From Natrinema sp046097095 (GTDB taxonomy: Archaea > Halobacteriota > Halobacteria > Halobacteriales > Natrialbaceae): a DNA stretch of 64,000 bases. The stretch lies in NCBI RefSeq assembly GCF_046097095.1, contig NZ_CP175698.1:3100001-3164000 (forward strand), given 5' to 3'. Made by a program: the position numbers and the translations under genes. How positions within the stretch are numbered: the first letter of the stretch is position 1; every line of letters starts with the position of its first letter. Of this stretch, positions 15,202-23,439 are shown one piece after another. Below the pieces are notes generated by a model. It was given only the letters and a program-made list of their open reading frames with translations. It searched no databases and was not told where the DNA came from.

Positions 15202-15868
15202 TGTTCTCTCTGTCCCATCAGGGACACCGAGACGTTGGCCGAGTTGTCGAATAAACGCCAGCGACCGTTTCTTTCCGTATCAGTTAATTTAACCAGACCG
15301 GAGTGGTCCGCGAGTCGTTGCTTTCGAGAGAGGTTGTGGATGCGCTAGTTACGGCTCAGCGGGGAACTCGGTTACGAATAGTTTCGTTCATAAAAGAGCC
15401 GATTTGCGGTGACCTGACACGACGGTCGCACTACCGGCGACCGTGTCAGTCCAATCCCTCGATAGAAGTTCAGCATTGAGTTCCGCGACCGGGGAGATAA
15501 TAACTGGGGCGGGTGACAGCCGCGTACTGCGATCGGTAGCCGCGACGGGCCGCCGAAAGGATGCAGTTAGTGTCGATATGGCGACGGTACCCGTCTACAA
15601 CAGTCAGTAATCGCGACCGATCGACCGGGATGAATCGGTGCATCGATACCGCTCGTCTCGTCGAACGGACCGATCGCCATGACCGCTCGTAACTCGCGCG
15701 AAAACACCGCCTTGTAGGCGCTCGGCCGGCGCGTGAACGAACGGAAACGCGTTTCGACCGGAGCGTGCGTTTCGACGACAGTCAGGCAAGTAGAGAGATG
15801 ACGGACGGATGACCGGCAACGAGTCATCTCCTGTTCGACGGACACGCAACGCGAAAGCCAGTGTCGCG
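15202..15868. other. Intergenic region without a convincing gene
   Basis: This 667-bp stretch separates the lrp gene (ending at 15869) from the paralog cluster. A minus-strand TATA-like TTTATTC lies near 15250, suitable for the cluster promoter with a short leader, next to the palindrome at 15212-15225. Open frames inside (for example 15567-15845, minus) have Arg/Ser-rich content and unbiased codons and are not credible genes. The region 15350-15560 is comparatively AT-rich. Confidence 0.5.
15212..15225. promoter_or_regulatory. Palindrome GTCCC-4-GGGAC before the paralog cluster
   Basis: gtcccatcagggac has perfect 5-bp arms around atca, 11-24 bp before ATG 15201, so it would lie in the 5' leader or at the transcription start. 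The same arms (GTCCC/GGGAC) occur with a 9-bp spacer upstream of lrp at 16348-16366. Confidence 0.35.
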
Positions 15869-16333
15869 CTACTCGGTCGCTTCGGACTCGAGTTCGAACT
15901 GGTTGTGTTCGGAGACCGTGTTGAGGACGATGCTCGTGTTCGACTGGTTGATGTCCGGATCGGTGATCAGGCTCTTGATCTGCTCGTTCATATCGTCCGT
16001 GTCCGTGAACTTCCCGATGGCGATCACGTCATAATCGCCGGTCACCTCGTAGACCGAGATCATCTGGCTGTGATCTTGCAGCGTCTCGGTGATCTCGGGC
16101 AGCGCGTTCCCTTCGGCTTTGAGTTGGATAACCGCAGTGACGTCGTAGCCGACGGCGTCGTAGTCGACCTTCGGCGTATAGCCGTTGATCACGCCCGATT
16201 CCTCGAGGTTGGAGAGGTGATTTGAGACGGTGGTGACCGAGACATCGAGTTCTTCGGCGAGGCTGCGAAGGCTCGTTCGGCCGTTGTCGAGGAGTTCGTT
16301 TACGAGATCTTCGTCCAAGTTTTCGTAGGTCAT
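15869..16333 (-). CDS. lrp: Lrp/AsnC-family transcription regulator
   Basis: A 154-residue feast/famine regulator. N-terminal helix-turn-helix (LVNELLDNGRTSLRSLAEEL then VSVTTVSNHLSNLEESGVI) and a C-terminal RAM ligand-binding domain (VTAVIQLKAEGNALPE, SVYEVTGDYDVIAIGKF). It closely resembles the haloarchaeal Lrp whose gene usually neighbours glutamine synthetase, but no glnA is present here. A GTCCC/GGGAC palindrome at 16348-16366 overlaps its promoter and may be an autoregulatory site. ATG 16333. Confidence 0.92.
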   Translation of the reverse strand: MTYENLDEDLVNELLDNGRTSLRSLAEELDVSVTTVSNHLSNLEESGVINGYTPKVDYDAVGYDVTAVIQLKAEGNALPEITETLQDHSQMISVYEVTGDYDVIAIGKFTDTDDMNEQIKSLITDPDINQSNTSIVLNTVSEHNQFELESEATE

Positions 16334-16347
16334 TGTGTGCTATATAT

Positions 16348-16366
16348 GTCCCTTCGTATTAGGGAC
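16348..16366. promoter_or_regulatory. Palindrome in the lrp promoter
   Basis: gtccct, a 7-bp spacer (tcgtatt) and agggac form a perfect 6-bp inverted repeat 15-33 bp upstream of ATG 16333. On the minus strand the spacer region gives TAATAC at about -25, the likely TATA element, so a protein bound here would block initiation. Confidence 0.4.
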
Positions 16367-16625
16367 TTACGCATATCCAGTTCTGGCTGATTCCACTGTG
16401 GGAGTTTCCACCGTGCGGCGACTCGAATCGGTCGGCCAGTGCTCCCGCGTTGACCTGTTTCGGACTACGAACGAGCAGTTATCCCGCTGAGGACTGTACC
16501 CTGCCAATGGGAGCCGCGTTCACGACCGACGACGAGATCCGGTTGCGCGACGACTGTTGAGCGCGGTTCACTGATCGTTCGCCGACCAGTATTCGAGGCC
16601 CGTGCCGAACCGATACGGCTGATCT

Positions 16626-17024
16626 ATGTCCGACCACCCGTTCCCACACGACGTCGTCGAAGCGGTCACCGACGAACACGAGACGGATCGAGCGCGACTC
16701 GAGGCCCTCCTCGAGCGAATTCAGGAGGCCCTCGAGCGCGGCGACGAGAACTACGAGTACTCGTCACAGCACACCTTCGCCTGGAACGACGCGGATGCGT
16801 TCTACCTATACGGTGACGGGATCTGGGAGACGCTGGCGGACGAGCTCTCGCTGGAGCGACAGGCGGCGGCCGCGGCTCGCGCCGTGCACCGGCGGGACAT
16901 GCTCGAGTCCGCGAGACGGCGAGGAGACGTCGATACCGTTACCGAACAGTTCGATGACGGGGCCGAGGCACTCGTCGTCGCTAACACCGCAGACGGAGCG
17001 CCGCTGTTCGGACAGGACGTGTAG
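16626..17024 (+). CDS. Conserved haloarchaeal protein of unknown function
   Basis: A 132-residue acidic, mostly helical protein: HDVVEAVTDEHETDRARLEA, LLERIQEALERGDENYEYSS, FAWNDADAFYLYGDGIWETL, AAARAVHRRDMLESARRRGD and a C-terminal ALVVANTADGAPLFGQDV. The organised sequence and codon bias mark a real gene. I do not recognise a characterised family; several haloarchaea have this protein as far as I remember. It lies alone between lrp (divergent) and a GH13 gene (convergent). Confidence 0.6.
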   Translation: MSDHPFPHDVVEAVTDEHETDRARLEALLERIQEALERGDENYEYSSQHTFAWNDADAFYLYGDGIWETLADELSLERQAAAAARAVHRRDMLESARRRGDVDTVTEQFDDGAEALVVANTADGAPLFGQDV

Positions 17025-17077
17025 CCGTCCGCGGCGCTCCGGCCGGCCCAGCGGGGTGCGACGGTCTCTCGAGTGGC

Positions 17078-18775
17078 TCACGGAGGCGTTCGGTCGACGC
17101 GGTACCAGCAGTAGCCGTAGCCCGCCAGCTCGATGGCGACGGAGTCGCCTCCGGTCAGTTCCGTCCGGCCATCGCCGAAGATTTCGACGAGGTCGGCGTC
17201 GACGTCGAGCGTCACCTGCCGAGGGTCGTCGGTCAGATTGTGGACGGCGATCACGTCTCGGTATCGGTCACTAGCCATCCGGTGGCAGACGACGCTGTCC
17301 GGTTCCGTCTCGAGGAGCGCTATCGTCCCGCGGCCGAACGCGGCGTGCTCTTGACGGACACTGATCGCCCGGCGCATCCACCAGAGCAGGGAGTCGGGAT
17401 CGGCCCGCTGCTCGTCGACGTTGACCCGCTCGTAGCCGAACTCGCCTTCGGAAACGACCGGTCGGATCAGCTCCTCGGGCGGAGCCGAGGAAAACCCCGC
17501 GCTCTCCTCGTCGGCCCACTGCATCGGCGTCCGCACGGCGGTTCGTCCCTCGAGCGAGAGGTCATCGCCCATCCCGATTTCGTCGCCGTAGGGGATGACC
17601 GGCGTTCCGGGCATCGAAAAGAGGAGGCTGGCGGCCAGTTCGAGCAGCCGGCGGTCGCCGAGCATCGGTGCGAGCCGTCTCCGGCTGCCGCGTCCGTAGA
17701 TCCGCATCTCCTCGTCGGGTGCGAACCGATCGAGCACAGTCTGACACTCGTCCGCCGAGAGCCACTCGAGGTTGAGTTCGTCGAGGTTCCGCAGGAAGTT
17801 CGCCCACTGGCCGTTCTCCGGGGGGACAGGGATCGATCGGAGGCCATCGGTCAGCGGCTCCGCACGCTCCGCGGCGAGCGCGGCGAAGAGGTAGTCGGTA
17901 AGCATGAAGTCAAACAGCAGGTGCATCTCGTCGCCCGTGCCATCGCCGAAGTACGGCGCAACCTCCTCCGGCGTGCCGCCCGTTTCGCCGAGGAGGATCG
18001 CGTCCTCGTTCCGCCGGGAGACGAAGGCCCGGTACGCCTTGAGAATGCGGTGGGGCTCATCGAGTTCGGTCGAGTCGAGCCCCTTTCGCTGGATCAGAAT
18101 CGGCGTGGCGTCGATGCGGAACCCGTCGATGCCGAGCTGTAACCAGAAGTCCATGATGGTACGGATTTCGTCGCGAACATCGGGATTCGAATGGTCCAGC
18201 CCGGGCTCGAAGTCGTAGAACCGGTGATAGTAGTACGCGCCCGCCTCGTCATCGTAGCTCCAGACGCTATCCTCGCTCGGGAAGATCGGCGCTTTCTCCG
18301 GCTCGGGCGGATCGTCGGCCCAGACGTAGTAGTCGCGGTACCTCGAGTCGGGATCTTCCCGCGCGCGTTGAAACCATGGGTGTTCGCTCGACGTGTGATT
18401 GACGACGAGATCGACCACCACCTTGATCCCTCGCTGGTGGGCCTGTCGGACGAACCGGACGAAATCGCCGAGCGTACCGAGTCGCCCGTCGATGGCGTAG
18501 TAGTCCGCGACGTCGTAGCCGTTGTCCCGGTCCGGAGACGGGTAAAACGGCAGCAGCCAGAGGCAGGTCACCCCTAGCCGATCGAGGTACTCGAGGCGGT
18601 TCGTCAGCCCCTCGAAATCGCCGACGCCGTCCCCGTCCGAATCCGCGAACGTCTTCACGTCGATCGCGTAGACGAGGCCGTTCTCGTACCACTGTTCGCC
18701 GGTCTGGTTCCGAAGCTCGGTGAGCGCGTCGGACGTCTCCGATCCGTCGTCGGCGTCGACCCGCTCGGGGCTCAT
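17078..18775 (-). CDS. GH13 trehalose synthase-like enzyme
   Basis: A 565-residue alpha-amylase-superfamily protein resembling maltose/trehalose glucosyltransferases (TreS, GH13_16): YENGLVYAIDVKTFADSDGD at the start, VVDLVVNHTSSEHPWF (about 120-135), nucleophile Asp222 in GIDGFRIDATP, acid/base Glu264 in ILLGETGGTP, TVRTPMQW-like AVRTPMQWAD later. TreS would interconvert maltose and trehalose. The fourth conserved region reads FLRNLDELNLEW, so the transition-state Asp332 is kept but the preceding His is Leu331. An alpha-glucosidase gene starts 225 bp away, divergently. Specificity is inferred. Confidence 0.75.
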   Translation of the reverse strand: MSPERVDADDGSETSDALTELRNQTGEQWYENGLVYAIDVKTFADSDGDGVGDFEGLTNRLEYLDRLGVTCLWLLPFYPSPDRDNGYDVADYYAIDGRLGTLGDFVRFVRQAHQRGIKVVVDLVVNHTSSEHPWFQRAREDPDSRYRDYYVWADDPPEPEKAPIFPSEDSVWSYDDEAGAYYYHRFYDFEPGLDHSNPDVRDEIRTIMDFWLQLGIDGFRIDATPILIQRKGLDSTELDEPHRILKAYRAFVSRRNEDAILLGETGGTPEEVAPYFGDGTGDEMHLLFDFMLTDYLFAALAAERAEPLTDGLRSIPVPPENGQWANFLRNLDELNLEWLSADECQTVLDRFAPDEEMRIYGRGSRRRLAPMLGDRRLLELAASLLFSMPGTPVIPYGDEIGMGDDLSLEGRTAVRTPMQWADEESAGFSSAPPEELIRPVVSEGEFGYERVNVDEQRADPDSLLWWMRRAISVRQEHAAFGRGTIALLETEPDSVVCHRMASDRYRDVIAVHNLTDDPRQVTLDVDADLVEIFGDGRTELTGGDSVAIELAGYGYCWYRVDRTPP

Positions 18776-19000
18776 CGCCGGCTCCTCCGTCTCGCAGTAG
18801 TCGACTCGAGGTCGGCCGTCAAATCGCGGTCGTCCGACGCGTGGCAGCCAGAATCAGCCATTCGTAGGCCGTTCACGGAACCGTTCGATAGAGGTCGTGC
18901 ATGCACTTGCCGCGCTGTCGGTCTCGAGTGGACCGCGAGCTCGCCGTCCGGTCAGGAAATCCCACACGACGCCTAAGGAACTCAAGAGCTTACCGCGCGC

Positions 19001-20737
19001 ATGGACGGTGACTGTGCTTGGCGAGAGGCGGTCGTCTACCAGATCTATCCGCGGAGCTTCAACGACTCGGACAGCGACGGGATCGGCGATCTCCGCGGCA
19101 TCGTCGAACGAGTCGACTACCTCGCGGCTCTCGGCGTCGACGTGGTGTGGCTGACCCCGGTGTACGATTCGCCGCAGGTCGACAACGGTTACGACATCCG
19201 CGACTACCGATCGATCCACGACGCATACGGCACGATGGCCGACTGGACGGCGCTGCGCGACGCCCTCCACGAGCGGGACATCCATCTCGTCATGGACCTC
19301 GCGGTCAACCACACCTCCGACGAGCACGAGTGGTTCTGTCGGTCGCGACGCGGCGACGAGGCGTACCGGGATTACTACGTCTGGGAGCCGGGCGAGCCGG
19401 ACGAGCCACCGAACAACTGGGAGTCGTTGTTCGGCGGGTCGGCGTGGACGTACGACGAGACGCGAGCGGCGTGGTATCTCCACCTCTTCGACGAGCGCAT
19501 GCCCGATCTGAACTGGCGGACGCCCGCCGTCCGCGATGACGTCTCCGAGCTGATGAACTGGTGGCTCGAGCGGGGGATCGACGGTTTCCGCCTCGACGTG
19601 ATCAACCTCCTCTCGAAGCCGGCCGGCCTCCCGGACGGCGATCCGGCCGCGTCGATTACGGGGGCGGGCCACTTCGTCGACGGACCGCGGATCCACGAGT
19701 ACGTCCGCGAGCTGCGCGACCGCGTCTTCGCGGCGGACGACGTGATGACGGTCGGCGAGACGTTCGACGTCACGCCGGCAGAGGCCCGGCGGTACGTCGT
19801 CGAGGACGGCCTGGACATGGTCTTCCCGTTCGAGCACATGGATATCGACGCCGGCGGGAGCGGCCCGTGGGACATTGCCGACTGGGAGCTGGCGGACCTG
19901 AAGGCGGTCACCGAGCGGTGGCAGACGGCCGTCGGCGACGGCTGGATCGGCCTCTACCTGAGCAACCACGACCAGCCGCGGCTCGTCTCGCGATTCGGAG
20001 ACGAGGCGTACCGGACCGAATCGGCGACGATGCTCGCCACGTACCTGTTTACGCTCCGCGGGACGCCGTTCGTCTATCAGGGACAGGAACTCGGTATGAC
20101 GAACCCCCGGTTCGAGAGCATCGACGAGTACCGCGACCCGGCGACGGTCCTGCGCGTCGAGCGGGCCGTGCAGACGGGCGATATCGACGCCTTCGCAGAG
20201 ATCCGGGACGCGGTGAACTACTGGAGTCGGGACAACGCACGCACCCCGATGCAGTGGAGCGACGCCGAGCACACGGGGTTCACCGATGGGACGCCGTGGA
20301 TCAAGGTCAACGCGAACTACCCCGAGGTAAATGTCGAGCGCGAGTCAGCGTCCGAGGACTCGGTGCTCTCCTACTACCGCCGACTGATCGACGTTCGGGC
20401 GGCCCACCCCGTGCTGGTCCACGGTCGGTACGAACCGATCGCGCCGGACGATCCGAACGTCTTCGCGTACCGTCGGCTGGCCGACGACGCCGACGAGCAG
20501 GTGCTGGTCGCGCTGAACTTCACCGACGGCCGACGGGACCTGCTCGAGATCGACGGCGAACGGCAGCGATCGTCGCGTACCGAAACTGGCGGCGCCTCGA
20601 TGGCAGCGTTCGGGGCGCTCGAGCGCGAGGACGCCGAACTCCTGCTCAGAAATTACGGACCGACCGCGAGCGACGAGCCAGGGTCGGTTGCCCTCCGGCC
20701 GTACGAGGCCCGGATCTACCGGCTCGCTACGGAGTGA
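19001..20737 (+). CDS. GH13 alpha-glucosidase / oligo-1,6-glucosidase
   Basis: A 578-residue glycoside hydrolase: WREAVVYQIYPRSFNDSDSD, VMDLAVNHTSDEHEWF (about 98-112), nucleophile Asp199 in GIDGFRLDVIN, acid/base Glu253 in TVGETFDV, Asp324 in LSNHDQPRLVS. The residue after the nucleophile is Val200; in the oligo-1,6-glucosidase group Val there favours alpha-1,6 bonds while Ala favours alpha-1,4, so an isomaltase-type activity is predicted. No signal peptide, so cytoplasmic. ATG 19001. Lies divergently from the TreS-like gene, suggesting a small alpha-glucan/trehalose locus. Confidence 0.85.
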   Translation: MDGDCAWREAVVYQIYPRSFNDSDSDGIGDLRGIVERVDYLAALGVDVVWLTPVYDSPQVDNGYDIRDYRSIHDAYGTMADWTALRDALHERDIHLVMDLAVNHTSDEHEWFCRSRRGDEAYRDYYVWEPGEPDEPPNNWESLFGGSAWTYDETRAAWYLHLFDERMPDLNWRTPAVRDDVSELMNWWLERGIDGFRLDVINLLSKPAGLPDGDPAASITGAGHFVDGPRIHEYVRELRDRVFAADDVMTVGETFDVTPAEARRYVVEDGLDMVFPFEHMDIDAGGSGPWDIADWELADLKAVTERWQTAVGDGWIGLYLSNHDQPRLVSRFGDEAYRTESATMLATYLFTLRGTPFVYQGQELGMTNPRFESIDEYRDPATVLRVERAVQTGDIDAFAEIRDAVNYWSRDNARTPMQWSDAEHTGFTDGTPWIKVNANYPEVNVERESASEDSVLSYYRRLIDVRAAHPVLVHGRYEPIAPDDPNVFAYRRLADDADEQVLVALNFTDGRRDLLEIDGERQRSSRTETGGASMAAFGALEREDAELLLRNYGPTASDEPGSVALRPYEARIYRLATE

Positions 20738-20881
20738 CCGGCGGTCGGCCAGACGGGCCTGGCCGACACCCGCGGCCTCGAGGTGGAGAGCAGGGGCTCG
20801 AGGACGCCGCTCGACGGCTGTGAAAAGATTCAGTCGATCGATACCGACGTAATCGGTGCGGTTAGCGGATTCGCGAGCCGA

Positions 20882-23116
20882 TCAGTCCGTCTGGTTTCCG
20901 GTCTCGTTCGTCGTTCCAGTCTCGTTGCCCGTCTCGTTCATCGCCTCGGTCTCGTTGCCGGTCTGGGTCTGGTTACCCATGCCCTGGCCGCCGGCCGGCT
21001 GGCCCTGGAACTCCTCTCCCTGATCCGGGGGCACGAGCTGCAAGACGGCACCCGTGTCGCCCTCGGGGACGCCCCGCTTGCTCACGAGGACGTAGATTTC
21101 CCCGTCGGCACCGCGGCCGAACATGCGGACGAAGTACGGGAGGCGGCCGTTCTGCGTCCCGGCGAACATCAGTTCTCGCATGGTCCAGAGCTCGTCCAGC
21201 GGGATTTCCGTGGGTGCAGCCTGGTCACCGCCCTCGGCTTGCGTGGCGTTGCCAGCTTGCGTTTCGTTCATCGCCTGCGTGGCGTTGCCGGCTTGCGTTT
21301 CGTTCATCATCTCCGACTCGTTCATCATCTCCGACTCGTTCATCATCTCCGACTCGTTCATCATCTCCGACTCGTTCATCATCTCCGACTCGTTCATCAT
21401 CTCGGTCTCGTTCATGCCTTGGCCGGCTCCCTGCTGACCGAATTCGGCCGGCGGCTCCGCCGTGAAGACGCGACCCTGGGGCTTCTGCCGCGCGGGGTCT
21501 TTCGTCCACGTTCCGAAGACGTACTTCCCCTGAAGGTCGGCGACGGTGCTCTGTTCGTAGCGGTGACCGCCGATGACTGTGATCCCGACGGACTGGCCCT
21601 GATACGTGTGTGGGTACTCGGCGATCGGATCCAGCAGCGGCGACCCGTCGTACGGTGCCTGCTGCGGTTCAGAACTGGGGCAGTCGATTATCGCCGTCGG
21701 ATCGGCCGCGCTCTCGGTACTGAAACAGAGGGTTCCCTCCTTGACGTTCCAGCCGTAGTTGCCGCCCGACTCGACGATGTCGACCTCCTCACGGAGGTTC
21801 TGCCCGGCGTCCCCGAGGAAGAAGTTCCCCTCGCTGTCGAAGGAGACGCCGAACGGGTTCCGGAAGCCGTAGGCGTAGATCTCGGACAGCGCCTCCTCCG
21901 TGTCGACGAACGGGTTGTCCTCGGGGATGCCGTAGGGCTTGTCGCCCTCCGTGCTGTCTACGTCGATGCGGAGCACGCTCCCCATGAGGTTGTCGGTGAT
22001 GTCCTGGCCGTTGCCGCCACCGTTCTGTTCGTACCAGTCCGGCACGTGGCCGTACATATTGTCGTTGGCCCCGCCGCCGTCGCCAATCGGGAAGTAGAGG
22101 TAGCCGTCGGGACCGAAGGCGAACGGCCCGGAGTCGTGGTTGTACTGCGGCGAGGGGATCTCGAGCAGTCGCCGCTCGGTGTCGGGCTGGCCCTGTGAGA
22201 GGTCCTCGCTCGCCCTGAATTCCGAGAGGATCTCCCAATGGTCCCAGTTGTCCTGCGGAAGTTCCTGATCGACGCCATCCGGCGGTGCGCTGTAGTGGAG
22301 GTAGAACTTCCGATTGTTCTGGAAGTCCGGATGGAACGCGATGCCGAGTAGGCCACGCTCATCGTAGTTCTGCTGGGCGTCCGCGTAGTCACCCCAGAAA
22401 CGCCCCAGCTCGACCATCCGATCGGAGATGTTGATGAACGGCTCCTCTTGGCGACCGTCGTCCGTGACGACCCACACCTCGCCGGTCTGGTCGGTCACGA
22501 ACTGCCGGTCGTCGTCGGTGGTCGCCACTGCGAAGTCCGTCGGCGCGGTCATGCCCTCTGCGACGACCTGTGCGCCCACGCGCGCCCCCTGCTCGAAGAA
22601 GGTGGGCTGTGGGGCGGTCTGTTGCTGTCCTTCGCCGGCCGCACCGCCGAACTGGACGTCCCCGCGCATCGAGGCCGGGTGGACGTCACAGAGGTATTCG
22701 GCCATGCTCTCCTCCGCGGTGAAGGTGACCGTCTGGCTCGCGCCCTCCTCGCTGATGATCTCCGACTGTACGAGGTGCTCGCCGTCGGCGTTGACGATCG
22801 CGAAGTTGTGCGGCAGCCCGTCGAGGTTCTCCCAGTACACCTCGTACTGGCGTCCCGTCTCGAGGTTCAGCGTCGGGTTCGGCCCTTCGCCGAGGAAATC
22901 CGCCTGAAAGCCGCCGAGTATCGTCCATCCGGACGTCTCGCCGCCGAGTCGGATCTCGGTCGGCTGGTCCTGTGCGAGGCCGACGCCGCTCATGCCGGCC
23001 AGCAGGCCGGTTGCCCCCGCGGATCGGAGGAGATGACGGCGCGACGTCTTCCACGATCGGTTGGCGGTGCTACGTGATTCATCGGTTCGGTGCTCATCGG
23101 GCGTGTCTCGTACCAT
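20882..23116 (-). CDS. Tat-exported cupredoxin-sugar dehydrogenase fusion
   Basis: A 744-residue exported protein. Order: Tat signal (TSRRHLLRSAGATGLLAGMS, ending GLAQ); cupredoxin domain (about 40-150) with copper ligands His in LPHNFAIV and Cys/His/Met in YLCDVHPASMRG; then a six-bladed glucose/sorbosone dehydrogenase (GSDH) propeller (ERGLLGIAFHPDFQNN, QYNHDSGPFAFGPDGYLY, AYGFRNPFGVSFDSEGN, GGNYGWNVKEG), which in the family oxidises sugars with PQQ. Within the propeller is a Met/Asn/Glu repeat tract and the C-terminus is a second Asn/Glu/Thr-rich tail, both full of N-x-S/T sequons. ATG 23116 chosen. Confidence 0.85.
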   Translation of the reverse strand: MVRDTPDEHRTDESRSTANRSWKTSRRHLLRSAGATGLLAGMSGVGLAQDQPTEIRLGGETSGWTILGGFQADFLGEGPNPTLNLETGRQYEVYWENLDGLPHNFAIVNADGEHLVQSEIISEEGASQTVTFTAEESMAEYLCDVHPASMRGDVQFGGAAGEGQQQTAPQPTFFEQGARVGAQVVAEGMTAPTDFAVATTDDDRQFVTDQTGEVWVVTDDGRQEEPFINISDRMVELGRFWGDYADAQQNYDERGLLGIAFHPDFQNNRKFYLHYSAPPDGVDQELPQDNWDHWEILSEFRASEDLSQGQPDTERRLLEIPSPQYNHDSGPFAFGPDGYLYFPIGDGGGANDNMYGHVPDWYEQNGGGNGQDITDNLMGSVLRIDVDSTEGDKPYGIPEDNPFVDTEEALSEIYAYGFRNPFGVSFDSEGNFFLGDAGQNLREEVDIVESGGNYGWNVKEGTLCFSTESAADPTAIIDCPSSEPQQAPYDGSPLLDPIAEYPHTYQGQSVGITVIGGHRYEQSTVADLQGKYVFGTWTKDPARQKPQGRVFTAEPPAEFGQQGAGQGMNETEMMNESEMMNESEMMNESEMMNESEMMNESEMMNETQAGNATQAMNETQAGNATQAEGGDQAAPTEIPLDELWTMRELMFAGTQNGRLPYFVRMFGRGADGEIYVLVSKRGVPEGDTGAVLQLVPPDQGEEFQGQPAGGQGMGNQTQTGNETEAMNETGNETGTTNETGNQTD
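21229..21302. repeat. Imperfect 36-bp tandem repeat inside the dehydrogenase
   Basis: Two near-identical copies of a 36-bp unit (core ttgcgtttcgttcatcgc, then ctgcgtggcgttgccrgc) encode the repeated NETQAGNATQA peptide. It lies directly beside the 18-bp repeat and shares its Asn-Glu-Ser/Thr theme. Confidence 0.6.
21303..21410. repeat. 18-bp minisatellite inside the dehydrogenase
   Basis: Five perfect copies of ttcatcatctccgactcg (21303-21392) and one variant copy (21393-21410) in frame. On the coding (minus) strand each copy encodes MMNESE, providing an N-E-S glycosylation sequon every six residues. Confidence 0.95.
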
Positions 23117-23439
23117 GTGCGTTTCCAGAGACCGGAAATACGCCAAAGAACCCACCCAGCCGTTCCGTCTCTTCCAGCGTCTAACCCCAATTTTCTCGCT
23201 GTCAGCCGCAAATCACTCGAGAGCGGGGGTACGACGGAGGTTCGTCCCTGCGACGTCGTTCCCATACGCTGTCAGCGAATAATCTCTTTCCTGGGTAATA
23301 GCGTACTACTCATCGTGACGGCCGCGGATAGCCGACGGAACGGCTCTCACCGATCGAGAAGGCGGAGCCGTCCGACGCGATCGGACCTCGGCCCATATCG
23401 GTGCGTGATCTGGCAGGCTGCTCGGGCAGGCTCGAGGAT
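23117..23439. other. Intergenic region, no gene seen
   Basis: The 323 bp contain the promoter of the dehydrogenase gene and the 3' flank of the next exported gene. A moderately AT-rich stretch (23150-23220) precedes the dehydrogenase start. No open frame with coding-like codon bias. Confidence 0.4.

Noticed and set aside
15567..15849. Overlapping minus-strand frames in the lrp-paralog gap
   Set aside because: Basic, Arg/Ser-rich, no acidic bias and no start context; treated as noncoding.
18854..20272. 472-codon open frame on the minus strand opposite the alpha-glucosidase gene
   Set aside because: It lies entirely antisense to a GH13 gene with all catalytic motifs; the composition is Arg/Val/Asp-rich without family motifs, the normal shadow of GC-rich coding DNA.
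21303..21410. Short direct repeats considered as a CRISPR array
   Set aside because: Units are contiguous without unique spacers, lie in frame within a coding gene and encode a repeated peptide.
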